Assembly: GCA_934630855.1 (NCBI GenBank)
Contig: CAKTWW010000003.1
Coordinates: 30,590-94,589, forward strand
DNA: 64,000 bases
Direction of reading: 5' to 3'
DNA from: an uncultured Collinsella sp.
GTDB lineage: Bacteria > Actinomycetota > Coriobacteriia > Coriobacteriales > Coriobacteriaceae
Shown here: positions 1 to 8,519 of the stretch, in pieces
Layout: each line of letters opens with the position of its first letter
Position numbering within the stretch: position 1 is the stretch's first letter
Notes under the pieces: model-generated
What the model was told of the DNA's origin: nothing
What the model saw: the letters and a program-made list of their open reading frames with translations, nothing else
The model's database searches: none
Position numbers and translations under genes: made by a program

Positions 1-929
1 TAGTGCGCGAGGGCGACCGTATCGAGAGCCGCCTGCTCGCTACCGAGCGTGAGGTCGCCATTATTCCGAGCCTTGCCATCCACATGAACCGCGGCGTCAA
101 CGAGAGCTTTGCTCCCAACCGAGCTATTGATTTGTGCCCGCTCATCAGCGCCGGCGAGCTAAAACAGGGAGATTTTGACGCCCTGATCGCCGATGAGCTC
201 GATGTGGAGCCCGAACAGATCCTGGGTCGCGACCTGTTCCTGGTCAATCGCCAGGACGCGCGCATTTGGGGCTGGGCCGACGAGTTTATCTCGACGCCTA
301 AGCTCGACGACTTGGCCTGCGCCTATACCTCGCTGCAGGCGTTCTTGGGTGCCGAGAACGCGTACGATGTTTCGGTCTTCTGCTGCTTTGATAACGAGGA
401 AGTCGGCTCCGAGACCAAGCAGGGTGCCATGTCGACGTTTTTGGCCGATGCGCTGCGCCGCATTAACGGGTCGCTGGGCTTTGATGACGAGTCGTACCAT
501 CGCGCGCTTGCCGCTTCGATGCTCGTGAGCTGCGACAACGCGCATGCCGTGCACCCCAATCACGCCGAGAAGTGCGATGCCCGCAACCAAGTCGTGCTCA
601 ACGGCGGCATCGTCATCAAGGAGGCCGCCAACCAGCACTACTGCACCGACGCCTTTAGCCGCGCGGTGTTTCAGGCCATCTGCGACGACGCCGACGTGCC
701 TACGCAGGCCTTCGCCAACAAGAGCGACATGGCCGGCGGCTCTACCCTCGGCAACCTGTCCAACATGCAGGCGAGCATGCACGCCGTGGACGTGGGCCTG
801 CCGCAGCTTGCCATGCATTCGAGCTACGAGACCGGCGGCGTGCGCGACGTGATGTACGCCATCCGCGCCCTCACCGCCTTCTACGAGCGCAACCTAACCA
901 TCAACGGCGCCGAAAGCGTGGAGCTGTAA
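1..929 (+). CDS. apeB: M18 family aminopeptidase, 3' part (5' end outside window)
   Basis: This is the C-terminal part of a cytoplasmic metallo-aminopeptidase that removes N-terminal residues, often acidic ones, from peptides. The reading frame is open to the left window edge (first full codon at base 3), so the true start lies upstream. About 308 residues are visible of the usual 430 or so. M18 motifs are clear: FDNEEVGS with the metal-binding Glu pair, then SCDNAHAVHPNH, then DVGLPQLAMHS near the C-terminus. Two hairpins follow the stop codon (930-964 and 1018-1053). The family call is firm; the exact substrate preference is not visible. Confidence 0.9.
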   Translation, partial: VREGDRIESRLLATEREVAIIPSLAIHMNRGVNESFAPNRAIDLCPLISAGELKQGDFDALIADELDVEPEQILGRDLFLVNRQDARIWGWADEFISTPKLDDLACAYTSLQAFLGAENAYDVSVFCCFDNEEVGSETKQGAMSTFLADALRRINGSLGFDDESYHRALAASMLVSCDNAHAVHPNHAEKCDARNQVVLNGGIVIKEAANQHYCTDAFSRAVFQAICDDADVPTQAFANKSDMAGGSTLGNLSNMQASMHAVDVGLPQLAMHSSYETGGVRDVMYAIRALTAFYERNLTINGAESVEL

Positions 930-976
930 AACCTGCCAAAAAGGAATGTTGATTTTGGCAGGTTTAATCTGGGCAA
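930..976 (+). repeat. CCTGCCAAAA hairpin repeat, copy 1 (terminator-like)
   Basis: Perfect 12-bp arms AACCTGCCAAAA (930-941) and TTTTGGCAGGTT (953-964), followed by the flank TTTAATCTGGGCAAA. Three more copies lie at 2964, 19341 and 53589 with the same 3' flank on the same strand. Here it sits directly after the aminopeptidase stop and could end its transcript. Confidence 0.8.
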
Positions 977-1017
977 ATGCCAAAGCGTAAGCCGGGCTAC
1001 ATCGTTGATACTCCGAT

Positions 1018-1053
1018 AACCGTCGAGGTGCAGTTTGCCTCGACGGTTTTTTG
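1018..1053 (+). terminator. Rho-independent terminator after the M18 aminopeptidase
   Basis: Arms AACCGTCGAGG (1018-1028) and CCTCGACGGTT (1038-1048) are followed by a run of T. It insulates the downstream toxin-antitoxin unit from upstream transcription. Confidence 0.85.
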
Positions 1054-1094
1054 TTGCATAGAGGGTGACTTATTTCAATTATTGCTATACATGC

Positions 1095-1123
1095 TTTACG
1101 CTCCTACCATTGTATTTTATGAT
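1095..1123 (+). promoter_or_regulatory. Sigma-70-like promoter of the toxin-antitoxin unit
   Basis: TTTACG (1095-1100) and TATGAT (1118-1123) are 17 bases apart, in an AT-rich patch directly upstream of a strong AAGGAGG ribosome-binding site (1138-1144). Position and spacing fit a promoter for the antitoxin-toxin pair. Confidence 0.55.
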
Positions 1124-1148
1124 TTACATAGGATGATAAGGAGGAACC

Positions 1149-1529
1149 ATGACTATGGCGATGGCTCAGATTAACGTACGTCTCGATGCCAATCTCAAGA
1201 GGACCGGCGACGCTGCACTCTCTAGCGCCGGCATGACACCGAGCCAAGCGGTGCGTGCGCTCTGGCAGCTTGCGTCAACTCTGGCTGATCGGCCCGGCGC
1301 GCTCCAGGACATCCTTTCGCCCGATCGAGCTCGAGCTGAGCAACGCGAACGCGAGAAGGCCGCTAGGCGCAAGCTAGAACTCATCGATCAGGGTTCACAA
1401 CTGTTTGCCATCGCCTGCCGTGAGACGGGAATCGACGTGGCTAAGGCGCAGCCGACGGGCGATGAAGAACTCAAACGGAGCGCCTATGCGGATCGCTATG
1501 GCGAGGAGATGAGCTGGCTCTATGAGTGA
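1149..1529 (+). CDS. RelB/DinJ-like antitoxin
   Basis: Small DNA-binding antitoxin of a type II toxin-antitoxin pair, expected to neutralise the PIN toxin encoded next and to repress their shared promoter. The N-terminus carries a ribbon-helix-helix pattern (AQINVRLDANLKRTGDAAL then GMTPSQAVRALWQ) as in RelB/DinJ; the C-terminal half is charged and probably wraps the toxin. 126 residues, long for the family. AAGGAGG precedes the ATG by 4 bases; the in-frame ATG two codons on is also possible. It overlaps the toxin gene by 8 bases, which indicates translational coupling. Confidence 0.82.
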   Translation: MTMAMAQINVRLDANLKRTGDAALSSAGMTPSQAVRALWQLASTLADRPGALQDILSPDRARAEQREREKAARRKLELIDQGSQLFAIACRETGIDVAKAQPTGDEELKRSAYADRYGEEMSWLYE

Positions 1530-2013
1530 GAATCCAAAACGCATCTTGGTTGACACCAACGTGTGGCTTGATTACTTCATCCCCTCACGACGCGGCCGTT
1601 CGGCGGCGATTGAGTTTTTGCGCGACGCGTGTACAGCACAGGTCGAGTTGCTGTATGCGGTAACGTCGTCCAAGGACCTGTTCTATTTGATTTCAAGTGA
1701 GCATAAGGCATGGTATCGGCGGGAGCACGGCTCGCTTTCTCAAGATGCCGCTTCGGCGGCGACATCACTCGCATGGGATTGTCTTGAGGTGCTGTCGCAA
1801 CTTGCCACGCCAGTGCCCTGTGACCTGAGTGACATATGGATGGCGAGCAAGCAGCGTGAGCTACATAATGATTTCGAAGACGATTTAATCATTGCGGCGG
1901 CAGTGCGTGCAAAGACAGACCTACTGGTCACTAACGATGCCAAACTCTGCTCGCATGCGCCCGTCGCCGCGATGAACGTCGAAAACGCAAGAAACTACCT
2001 GACGTCCCTCTAG
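1522..2013 (+). CDS. PIN-domain toxin (VapC-like ribonuclease)
   Basis: Probable toxin that cleaves RNA using a PIN-fold nuclease. The N-terminal VDTNVWLDYF supplies the first acidic residue and the late FEDDLIIAAAVRAKTDLLVT with TNDAKL supplies the others, the usual PIN arrangement. 163 residues. The start ATG lies inside the end of the antitoxin gene (8-base overlap), so the two are co-translated. Pairing of a RelB-type antitoxin with a PIN toxin is less common than RelB-RelE or VapB-VapC. Its stop interlocks with the stop of the convergent dehydrogenase gene in a CTAG (2010-2013). Confidence 0.82.
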   Translation: MSENPKRILVDTNVWLDYFIPSRRGRSAAIEFLRDACTAQVELLYAVTSSKDLFYLISSEHKAWYRREHGSLSQDAASAATSLAWDCLEVLSQLATPVPCDLSDIWMASKQRELHNDFEDDLIIAAAVRAKTDLLVTNDAKLCSHAPVAAMNVENARNYLTSL

Positions 2014-2945
2014 TGCTCAATCCAACAACGTAAAGTTTCTCCCGCTTGCAGGTGGCGCAGATTCTCTGCGGCGATATCCACCACGTTGTTGAGCGTGGCC
2101 TCTAGGTGGAGCCAGCCGGAAACGTGCGGCGTGATGAGCATATTGGGCGCATCCCACAGCGGGCTTGTCGCGGGCAGCGGCTCGGGATCGGTGACGTCGA
2201 CCGCGGCGCCGGCAAGGTGCCCGGACTCAAGGGCGGCAACCAGGTCGTCGGCAACCACGAGGTCACCGCGACCGCCGTTGGCAAAGAAAGCGCCCGGCTT
2301 CATCGCGGCAAAGAACTCGGCATTCGCCAGACCGCGGGTCTCGGGCGTGCTGGGCATAAAGGACGCGACGACGTCGGCCTCGGCCAGGCGCTCGGGTAGG
2401 GCGTCCATGCCGTCCATGTCCTCAAACACGATGGAGTAGACGAGCGGATGTCGCTTGATGCCGCGGACGTGCGCGCCCATGCTACGGCAGAGCGTGGCAA
2501 AGTGGGCTCCGATATCGCCCGCACCAAGCACCAGCACGTTGGCGTTTTTGAGCGAAGTGACCGGCCCCAGGTCCTCCCAGCGATGCTCGCGCTGCAGGTC
2601 ATGGTAGCCGGGAAGGCGCTTCATCATCGAAAGGACCATGGCAAACATGTGCTCGCTCACAGCCTGGCCATAGGCGCCCACCGAGCAGGAGAGCTTGGCG
2701 TCGGCCGGCACGGTGCCGGCGGCGAGGTAATCGTCGTAACCGGCACTCTGCAGCTGTAGCAACTGGAGATGCTCACATGCCGTGAGCGCAGCGGGGTCAA
2801 TGTTGCCCAGAATTACGTCGGCGTCGGCGACCTGCTCGCGCGTGACCGCATCGGCACTCGTGTAGATAAAGTCCTCGCCCGGAGCACTCGACTCGAGGAT
2901 CGCACGATGACGATCATTGACGGGCAACAAAACCAAGATGTTCAC
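2010..2945 (-). CDS. D-isomer-specific 2-hydroxyacid dehydrogenase
   Basis: NAD(P)-dependent oxidoreductase that interconverts 2-oxoacids and D-2-hydroxyacids in the cytosol. The Rossmann motif GAGDIG is present, followed by the catalytic set typical of the family: Arg in NGGRGDLV, Glu in DPEPLP, His in ITPHVSG. I place the start at the GTG at 2945 (311 residues). It has GGAGAGG upstream, and the longer open frame would read through the hairpin repeat at 2964-3000. The specific substrate cannot be read from the sequence. Confidence 0.88.
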   Translation of the reverse strand: MNILVLLPVNDRHRAILESSAPGEDFIYTSADAVTREQVADADVILGNIDPAALTACEHLQLLQLQSAGYDDYLAAGTVPADAKLSCSVGAYGQAVSEHMFAMVLSMMKRLPGYHDLQREHRWEDLGPVTSLKNANVLVLGAGDIGAHFATLCRSMGAHVRGIKRHPLVYSIVFEDMDGMDALPERLAEADVVASFMPSTPETRGLANAEFFAAMKPGAFFANGGRGDLVVADDLVAALESGHLAGAAVDVTDPEPLPATSPLWDAPNMLITPHVSGWLHLEATLNNVVDIAAENLRHLQAGETLRCWIEH

Positions 2946-2963
2946 AAGCGGTCCTCTCCGTTC

Positions 2964-3016
2964 AACCTGCCAAAAAGGGACAGGTTTATTTTGGCAGGTT
3001 TTATCAGGCAAAACGT
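2964..3016 (+). repeat. CCTGCCAAAA hairpin repeat, copy 2
   Basis: AACCTGCCAAAA (2964-2975) and TTTTGGCAGGTT (2989-3000) flank a GGGACAGGTTTA loop, then TTTATCAGGCAAAACG. It lies between two minus-strand genes. The T-run is on the plus strand, so it does not face the right way to be a good terminator for the upstream methionine aminopeptidase gene. Confidence 0.85.
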
Positions 3017-3074
3017 TCAAACAAAACGCCGGATGCAAGACGGGCGTGCCCGCCAGCATCCGGCGTCCATACGG

Positions 3075-3962
3075 CTACCAGCTCAGCAGCTCGTAGCCAT
3101 CTTCGGTCACGACCAGCTGTACCTCGCACTGGGCAGAGTCGCTACCGTCTTTGGTGCGTACGCACCAACCGTCGCCCTTGCTGATCTTAATGTCGGGCTT
3201 TCCGGCGTTGACCATGGGCTCGATGGTAAAGACCATGCCCGGCACCATGATGGTGTCCACGTCGGGCGCCTCGGTGGTAAAGCCCACGAACGGGTCCTCG
3301 TGGAACTCCTTGCCAATGCCGTGCCCGCCGTATTCGCGCACCACGCTAAAGCCAGCGTCCTCGACCGTCTTTTGCACGGCCTCGGCCATGACGGAAAGCG
3401 GCAGCCACGGCTTGACGGCGGCAAGGCCTGCCTCCACGCTGGCACGGGTGACGTCGACCAGGCGCTGACGCTCGGCCGAAACCTCGCCGATGCAGAACAT
3501 ACGACTCGAATCGCTAAAGTATCCGTCCAAGATCGTGGAGCAGTCAACGTTGATGATGTCGCCCTCGTGCAGGACATCCGTGTCGCAGGGAATGCCGTGG
3601 CAGACGACGTCGTTGATCGAGGTACACACGCTCTTGGGGTAGCCCTCGTAGTTGAGGTCGGCCGGCGTGCCGCCGTGCTCGACGGTGTGGTCGTAGATCA
3701 TCTGGTCGATCTGGTTGGTGGTCATGCCCGCGGCGATGTGCTCGCCTACGTAATCGAGCACACCCACGTTGATGGCGGCCGAGCGCTTGATGCCCTCAAT
3801 GTCGGCGGGCGTCTTGTAGAGCGTACGGGGCAGGACGTTCCAGCCCTCCTCCCACAGGCGCTCGAGGCGCTCGTCGAAGGCGCTGTGACATTTCTTATAT
3901 TTCTTGCCGCTGCCGCACCAGCAGGCGTCGTTGCGGCCGGGCACAGGTCCCTTGTCAAACAT
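3075..3962 (-). CDS. map: Type I methionine aminopeptidase with N-terminal SEC-C zinc motif
   Basis: Removes the initiator methionine from new proteins at the ribosome. The first 30 residues contain a SEC-C motif (CWCGSGKKYKKCH) that binds zinc and probably aids ribosome or chaperone contact. The catalytic metal ligands are all visible: Asp in VDCSTILDG and FSDSSRMF, His in GGHGIG, Glu in FTIEPM and QCEVQL. 295 residues, the expected size for a SEC-C-tagged enzyme. It is a single-gene unit with a repeat hairpin downstream. Confidence 0.95.
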   Translation of the reverse strand: MFDKGPVPGRNDACWCGSGKKYKKCHSAFDERLERLWEEGWNVLPRTLYKTPADIEGIKRSAAINVGVLDYVGEHIAAGMTTNQIDQMIYDHTVEHGGTPADLNYEGYPKSVCTSINDVVCHGIPCDTDVLHEGDIINVDCSTILDGYFSDSSRMFCIGEVSAERQRLVDVTRASVEAGLAAVKPWLPLSVMAEAVQKTVEDAGFSVVREYGGHGIGKEFHEDPFVGFTTEAPDVDTIMVPGMVFTIEPMVNAGKPDIKISKGDGWCVRTKDGSDSAQCEVQLVVTEDGYELLSW

Positions 3963-4017
3963 GGCTAACTTCCTTTCATCCGCAGCTAGTATAGCCCACC
4001 TGCAGAGCAGCTGCGTG

Positions 4018-4794
4018 CTAGTAGCTCACCTGGCAGGGGATGCCGAGGGCTTGGACGCGTGCGGCGATGGCGTCGAGCACCTCGGGCGTCGCTTTGGCAA
4101 GGCCGGCGACCGGCGTCTCGCGCGCCACCGTGTAGATGGTCGCCTCCTGCGGGCGGATGCGCTCGAGCGCTGCGAGCCAGGGGCCGACGTATTCCTCACC
4201 GGTGTTGTCGACGGACTTATCCTGGTACTCGCCGGTCAAAAAGATCGTCTGGATAATGACGTGGCCGTTATAGCTCGCGAACGTCTCGATTTGGTGCTCA
4301 ACGTCGTAGGGGCCAACAGGCTGGTCAAGCAGCTGGATAAATGCCGGGTCAACGGTATCAAGCTTAAGAATATTGTCGTCGACCATCATGAGCGCATCGT
4401 GCACCTCGGGGCGGTCGGCACGCGTGCCGTTGGAGAGCACGGCGATCTTGGTATTCGGTGCCAGCTCGTCGCGCAGTGCAACGGCACCGGCGATGGCTTG
4501 CGGAAACTCCGGCGCGGCGGTGGGCTCGCCGTTGCCGGCAAACGTAATCACATCGGGGAGCTCGCCCTCGGCCGCCATCTCACGCAGCTTGGCCTCTAGA
4601 GCGTCGAGCACCACGGCGGCGGTGTTATACGGCTCGTGACAGGGGCGCTCAGCGTTGAGACCGTTTTCGCAGTAGATGCAGTCAAAGGTGCAAATCTTGC
4701 CGCTAGCCGGCATCATGTTGACGCCAAGCGAGAGGCCAAGACGACGACTGCGGACGGGTCCAAAGATCGGACTGGCATTCAAAAACGTAGACAT
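4018..4794 (-). CDS. Radical SAM protein, TYW1/COG0731-like
   Basis: Radical S-adenosylmethionine enzyme of unassigned substrate. The cluster motif is C-x3-C-x2-C in CTFDCIYCENG near residue 35, followed by FAGNGEPT, a SAM-contact motif seen in the Fe-S oxidoreductase group that includes TYW1-like proteins. I choose the ATG at 4794 (258 residues) because GAGGAG lies 9 bases upstream; two further upstream in-frame ATGs are too close to, or before, that site. It lies 55 bp upstream of map on the same strand, so they may share a transcript. Confidence 0.8.
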   Translation of the reverse strand: MSTFLNASPIFGPVRSRRLGLSLGVNMMPASGKICTFDCIYCENGLNAERPCHEPYNTAAVVLDALEAKLREMAAEGELPDVITFAGNGEPTAAPEFPQAIAGAVALRDELAPNTKIAVLSNGTRADRPEVHDALMMVDDNILKLDTVDPAFIQLLDQPVGPYDVEHQIETFASYNGHVIIQTIFLTGEYQDKSVDNTGEEYVGPWLAALERIRPQEATIYTVARETPVAGLAKATPEVLDAIAARVQALGIPCQVSY

Positions 4795-5019
4795 AGGCAT
4801 ATGCTCCTCAAGACAGTTGTGCCTTAGCATAGCATCGGCGCCAACGTATGGTTCGGGCTTGTGCTTTGCAGGTTTCGATTTTTAACTCTGCTCTTGATGC
4901 TGTGCTATGAAAGCTTTCGAGTCGGGTACAGTTAATCTGTTAACAAAGCACAAGACGATGAGCATCTGTCCGGAGCTGCCGGCGTGCGTCTGGATGAGCA
5001 TTGATGATGGGGATACAAC

Positions 5020-5826
5020 ATGGATTTTACGGTTGAGAATGCGGGCACTACGATTGCCTGTCGCGAGTATGCCGGCCCGGACGTGCCGTCCGATGCGCCT
5101 GCCCTGGTATGCGTGCACGGTGCCTGCGTCGACGGCATCTTCTTTGACGGCATTGCTTGCGAGCTCAGCCATGACTACCGCGTAATTACCTACGATCGCC
5201 GCGGCTGCGGTGAGAGCAGCGATGCTGCGGACGGTCGCTATGACCTCGCCACCCAAGCTGCCGACCTGCAGGCCGTTATCGAGTATGTCGGCCCTGCGGC
5301 AAACGTGCTCGCGCACAGCGCCGGAACGCTGGTGGCCCTGGAACTTCTTCGTACAAACCCGGCCGTCGTCTCGCGAGCGATTCTGCATGAGCCCGCCGTG
5401 ACGGGTGAGGGTGCCGGTCTGGGTGCAGCTCCGGTTTTGCTCGATATGATTGCGGCGGGGAAGGTCTCGAGGGCATTGAGGGCCTTTCTGGGCGCCATCG
5501 GCGACCCAGACCCTGAGGCCCCCAAGACAACTGAAGCGGAGGCCAAGCATGCCCTGCGCAACGGCCGTTGTTTCATGGCGAACGAATACGGGCTCAACAT
5601 GACCTATGCACCCGAATGGGAAGACATCAGCGCACCAAAGGCGGTTGCCGCTGTGCTTTTGGGCGAGCTTTCGATCGGCACATCTCGCGAGGCGGGCACG
5701 CGAACGGCGGCAGAGCTTCTGAACTGCCCACTCGTGACGATTCCCGGAGCGCATAACGGTCTTCGCGATCGCCCGGCGCCGGCGGCCCAGACCGTCCGCG
5801 GCATCTTGGGGTCCGAGCGCTTTTAA
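5020..5826 (+). CDS. Alpha/beta hydrolase
   Basis: Cytosolic hydrolase of the alpha/beta fold; the substrate is unknown. The oxyanion-loop VCVHGACVDG, the strand YDRRGCGESS, and the nucleophile elbow AHSAGT with Ser100 are present, and PGAHNG near the C-terminus gives the catalytic His. 268 residues, normal for the family. The elbow is G-poor at its first position (HSAGT rather than GxSxG), which is seen in a subset of these enzymes. It has no obvious operon partner and no signal peptide. Confidence 0.82.
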   Translation: MDFTVENAGTTIACREYAGPDVPSDAPALVCVHGACVDGIFFDGIACELSHDYRVITYDRRGCGESSDAADGRYDLATQAADLQAVIEYVGPAANVLAHSAGTLVALELLRTNPAVVSRAILHEPAVTGEGAGLGAAPVLLDMIAAGKVSRALRAFLGAIGDPDPEAPKTTEAEAKHALRNGRCFMANEYGLNMTYAPEWEDISAPKAVAAVLLGELSIGTSREAGTRTAAELLNCPLVTIPGAHNGLRDRPAPAAQTVRGILGSERF

Positions 5827-6028
5827 TGGCCTTGGCGGGCGGCGCTCGCAAGCGTTTCGGCGGTGTTAACAAACGCCCCCAAAACCTCGCGTCTGCACCT
5901 CCAAACATGCCGTCCGCCAACTCATGAAAATGTAACGGCATTCACGTGCTTACCTGCATCGACAAGATGCTACCCTTGTACCATTTGATGCCAACTGCTA
6001 TCAAACGCAACGACTGAAAGGGCCCCAT

Positions 6029-7909
6029 ATGCTCAATAATCACGAGGCCAATCTAAGCGACGAGGAAGCTGCCGCCGAGGTTGCCCGTGCCGCGAAGATC
6101 TACCCCGTGGTACGTCTGCTATCTGCCGAACAGGTCAAGAACGAGCGTAACTGTCTGTTCGCCGGCGATCGGTGCCCTTGTCTGCGCCAGTCGAGTCTCG
6201 AGGCCTTGGCAACTTCCGATGAGATATCGGAGCAGCTGCTTAACGACGGTATCGAATACCGTGCTCGCGTGCGCTCTATGACGGTCGAAGGCGAGCCTCA
6301 CGTTCTGCTGATGGCGCGCCCGATCAACGAACAAGAGGCCGCAGAAGAGGACCTTGTCTACACCGATGTGCTGACGAGCGCGCGCAATCGCCGATACTAC
6401 GAGGAGAAGCTTCGCAGCGCCCGCATGAACGCCGGCGTTGCGATGATCGACCTCGATGATTTTAGGGTCTTCAACGATACCTGCGGTCGTCATGCCGGCG
6501 ACCTGGCGCTCGGCGCCGTGGCGGCGGCGATACGCAGCGGTATTCGTTCGACTGATGAGCTTGTCCGCTATGGCTGCGACAAGTTTGTGGTCGTCATGCC
6601 CAATGTCCCCTCCGATGACTTCGCCCGTCGCCTGCGCCATGTATCCGATGTCGTTCATGCCACGATTGTCCCCGGCCATGAGCATGTCAGCCTTACGGCA
6701 TGCGTGGGCGGTGTTCGCATCAATGGCGAGACGGTCGATGAGGGCGTTAGCCGCGCGGTCCAATTGTTGAGCCATGCCAAGGCAAAGCCCGGTACGGTCG
6801 TGACTGACAACGACGCAATCGAGACCTTCCAAAGCAAAAAGCCCTCGATTCTTATCGTTGATGACTCCGAGATGAACCGCGTCATCCTCAACGAGATGCT
6901 CAAGGATGAGTATCGCATTCTGGAGGCTGACAACGGCCGCATGGCGCTCGACATGGTCGACCGCTACGGCGATGAGCTGTCGCTCGTGCTGCTCGACATC
7001 GTCATGCCGGGCATGAACGGCTTTGAGGTGCTGTCCGATCTGTCACGCCGGTCTGCCATGGATAACCTGCCCGTCATTATGATTTCGAGTGAAGACTCCG
7101 ATGACGTGGTGCTGCGTGCCTACGAGCTGGGCGCCTCGGACTATATCAGCCGTCCGTTCGCCGCGCGTGTCGTGCGCCGCCGTGTAAGCAACACCATTCG
7201 TCTGTACGCCAAGCAGCGTCGCCTGACAAATCTGCTGGCTCAACAGTACAACGAGCGCGTTAAGAACAGCCGCATGCTTATCGATATCATGGCGGGTGTC
7301 ATGGAGCTCCGTAACGGCGAGAGCGGCAGGCACGTCACGAACATCGAGAAGCTGACCGAGCTGCTGCTGGGCTGCCTGGTCCAGCGCAGTGACAAGTTCT
7401 CGCTCGATAACGAGGCGCGCTCCACGATTGCACTGGCTTCGGCGCTGCACGATATCGGCAAGATGTCGATTGACGACGCGATTCTCAACAAGCCCGGACG
7501 TCTGACGCCCGAGGAGTTCGAGATTATGAAGACGCACACCACCATCGGTGCCGATATGCTGCGCGAGCTGGGCCGTCATCACGCTGGCAACGCGCTACTG
7601 GACTACGCGTACCAGATCGCGCGCTGGCACCACGAGCGCTGGGACGGCAAGGGCTATCCCGACGGCCTTAAGGGCGACGATATCCCCATCGCCGCACAGG
7701 TGGTATCGGTGGCAGACGTGTACGATGCGCTCACGAGCGTGCGCGTGTACAAGGATGCCATTCCGCACCAGGAGGCAATCCAGATGATTCTGGATGGCAA
7801 GTGCGGCACCTTTAATCCGCTGCTGCTTGACTGTTTGCTCGAGGTGCAAGACCGTATTGCCGAAACGTTGGCACGCCCTGCCGACGTCGTTGCGTTTCCC
7901 ACGATTTAG
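6029..7909 (+). CDS. Degenerate GGDEF - REC - HD-GYP regulator
   Basis: Signalling protein with three modules in 626 residues. Residues ~110-260 resemble a diguanylate cyclase domain, but the active-site GGDEF is replaced by G-C-D-K-F (residues 182-186), so it is probably not a cyclase. Residues ~270-390 form a response-regulator receiver with phospho-acceptor Asp323 in LLDIVMPG. The C-terminus is an HD-GYP domain with His474-Asp475 and HHERWDGKGYP at 534-544, an intact c-di-GMP phosphodiesterase signature. An Hpt gene follows after 23 bp, so phosphotransfer to the receiver is a likely input. No DNA-binding or membrane segment is present. Confidence 0.9.
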   Translation: MLNNHEANLSDEEAAAEVARAAKIYPVVRLLSAEQVKNERNCLFAGDRCPCLRQSSLEALATSDEISEQLLNDGIEYRARVRSMTVEGEPHVLLMARPINEQEAAEEDLVYTDVLTSARNRRYYEEKLRSARMNAGVAMIDLDDFRVFNDTCGRHAGDLALGAVAAAIRSGIRSTDELVRYGCDKFVVVMPNVPSDDFARRLRHVSDVVHATIVPGHEHVSLTACVGGVRINGETVDEGVSRAVQLLSHAKAKPGTVVTDNDAIETFQSKKPSILIVDDSEMNRVILNEMLKDEYRILEADNGRMALDMVDRYGDELSLVLLDIVMPGMNGFEVLSDLSRRSAMDNLPVIMISSEDSDDVVLRAYELGASDYISRPFAARVVRRRVSNTIRLYAKQRRLTNLLAQQYNERVKNSRMLIDIMAGVMELRNGESGRHVTNIEKLTELLLGCLVQRSDKFSLDNEARSTIALASALHDIGKMSIDDAILNKPGRLTPEEFEIMKTHTTIGADMLRELGRHHAGNALLDYAYQIARWHHERWDGKGYPDGLKGDDIPIAAQVVSVADVYDALTSVRVYKDAIPHQEAIQMILDGKCGTFNPLLLDCLLEVQDRIAETLARPADVVAFPTI

Positions 7910-7932
7910 TTTGACCAAAGGAGTTTTCATCC

Positions 7933-8289
7933 ATGATTTCCATGCGTGAAGCGTATGAGAAGATTGGCGCCAATTATGATGGCGCTTGCGTTCGACTGAT
8001 GGGCGAGGAGATGCTCGCCCGCTTTGCCCTTAAGTTCTTGGATGATGAGAGCATGGACAAGCTGGAGGCCGCTATGGCGGCAGGCGACGCGGAAAGCGCG
8101 TTTATGGCTGTGCACACGCTTAAGGGCGTGAGCCAGAACCTGGGATTCGACAACCTGTACGAGCCGGCGGTCGTGGTGACCGAGGCGCTGCGCAACGCCG
8201 ATGCCGTCGATGGTGCCCGTGATGGGATGCATGCGCTGCGACAGCAGTATGCGGCTACGATGTCGGCTCTACGCGAGGCGGCTGAATAA
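7933..8289 (+). CDS. Hpt-domain histidine phosphotransfer protein
   Basis: Small helical phosphorelay carrier of 118 residues. The phospho-accepting His61 lies in the diagnostic HTLKG motif, followed by a Gly-rich turn and the second helix of the four-helix bundle. It starts 23 bp after the receiver/HD-GYP gene, with GGAG upstream of the ATG, so the pair is probably one operon and this protein a phosphate shuttle to or from that receiver. No kinase gene is adjacent; the donor must be encoded elsewhere. Confidence 0.85.
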   Translation: MISMREAYEKIGANYDGACVRLMGEEMLARFALKFLDDESMDKLEAAMAAGDAESAFMAVHTLKGVSQNLGFDNLYEPAVVVTEALRNADAVDGARDGMHALRQQYAATMSALREAAE

Positions 8290-8313
8290 GAGCTTGCGAG
8301 CCTTGATGACTAT

Positions 8314-8406
8314 GAGAGTGGATAATCGCCCGTTTTAGGCCCGGTGGCGGCCTCAAAGTGGGAGATTATCCACTCTCGTTCGATACGTGTCCAAAAATCC
8401 ACTCTC
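8314..8406. repeat. GAGAGTGGATAATC inverted repeat with third half-copy
   Basis: Perfect 14-bp arms GAGAGTGGATAATC (8314-8327) and GATTATCCACTCTC (8364-8377), with ATCCACTCTC again at 8397-8406. It lies between the Hpt gene and the DUF2975 gene, at the left edge of the AT-richer island. There is no T-run after either arm, so it is not a standard terminator. Confidence 0.75.
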
Positions 8407-8519
8407 ACCCCTTCTGATTAGTGAGTGGGCTATGCGCACTGGCGGGGCTTTCCGCATGCAATCCATATCGTTGTTCGATAAACTATTCCGATAACGATAG
8501 ATTCGATGAGGGTGAGTAT

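Noticed and set aside
977..1174. 65-codon frame between the aminopeptidase and the antitoxin
   Set aside because: It runs through a strong terminator and the TA promoter and has no ribosome-binding site.
2010..3059. Longer start (3059) for the 2-hydroxyacid dehydrogenase
   Set aside because: The added residues are a translation of the hairpin repeat; the GTG at 2945 has a good ribosome-binding site and begins the Rossmann fold normally.
8431..8493. 20-codon ORF as a possible RiPP precursor upstream of the island
   Set aside because: No ribosome-binding site, no Cys-rich or leader-like pattern, and it is separated from the maturase by two transcription units.
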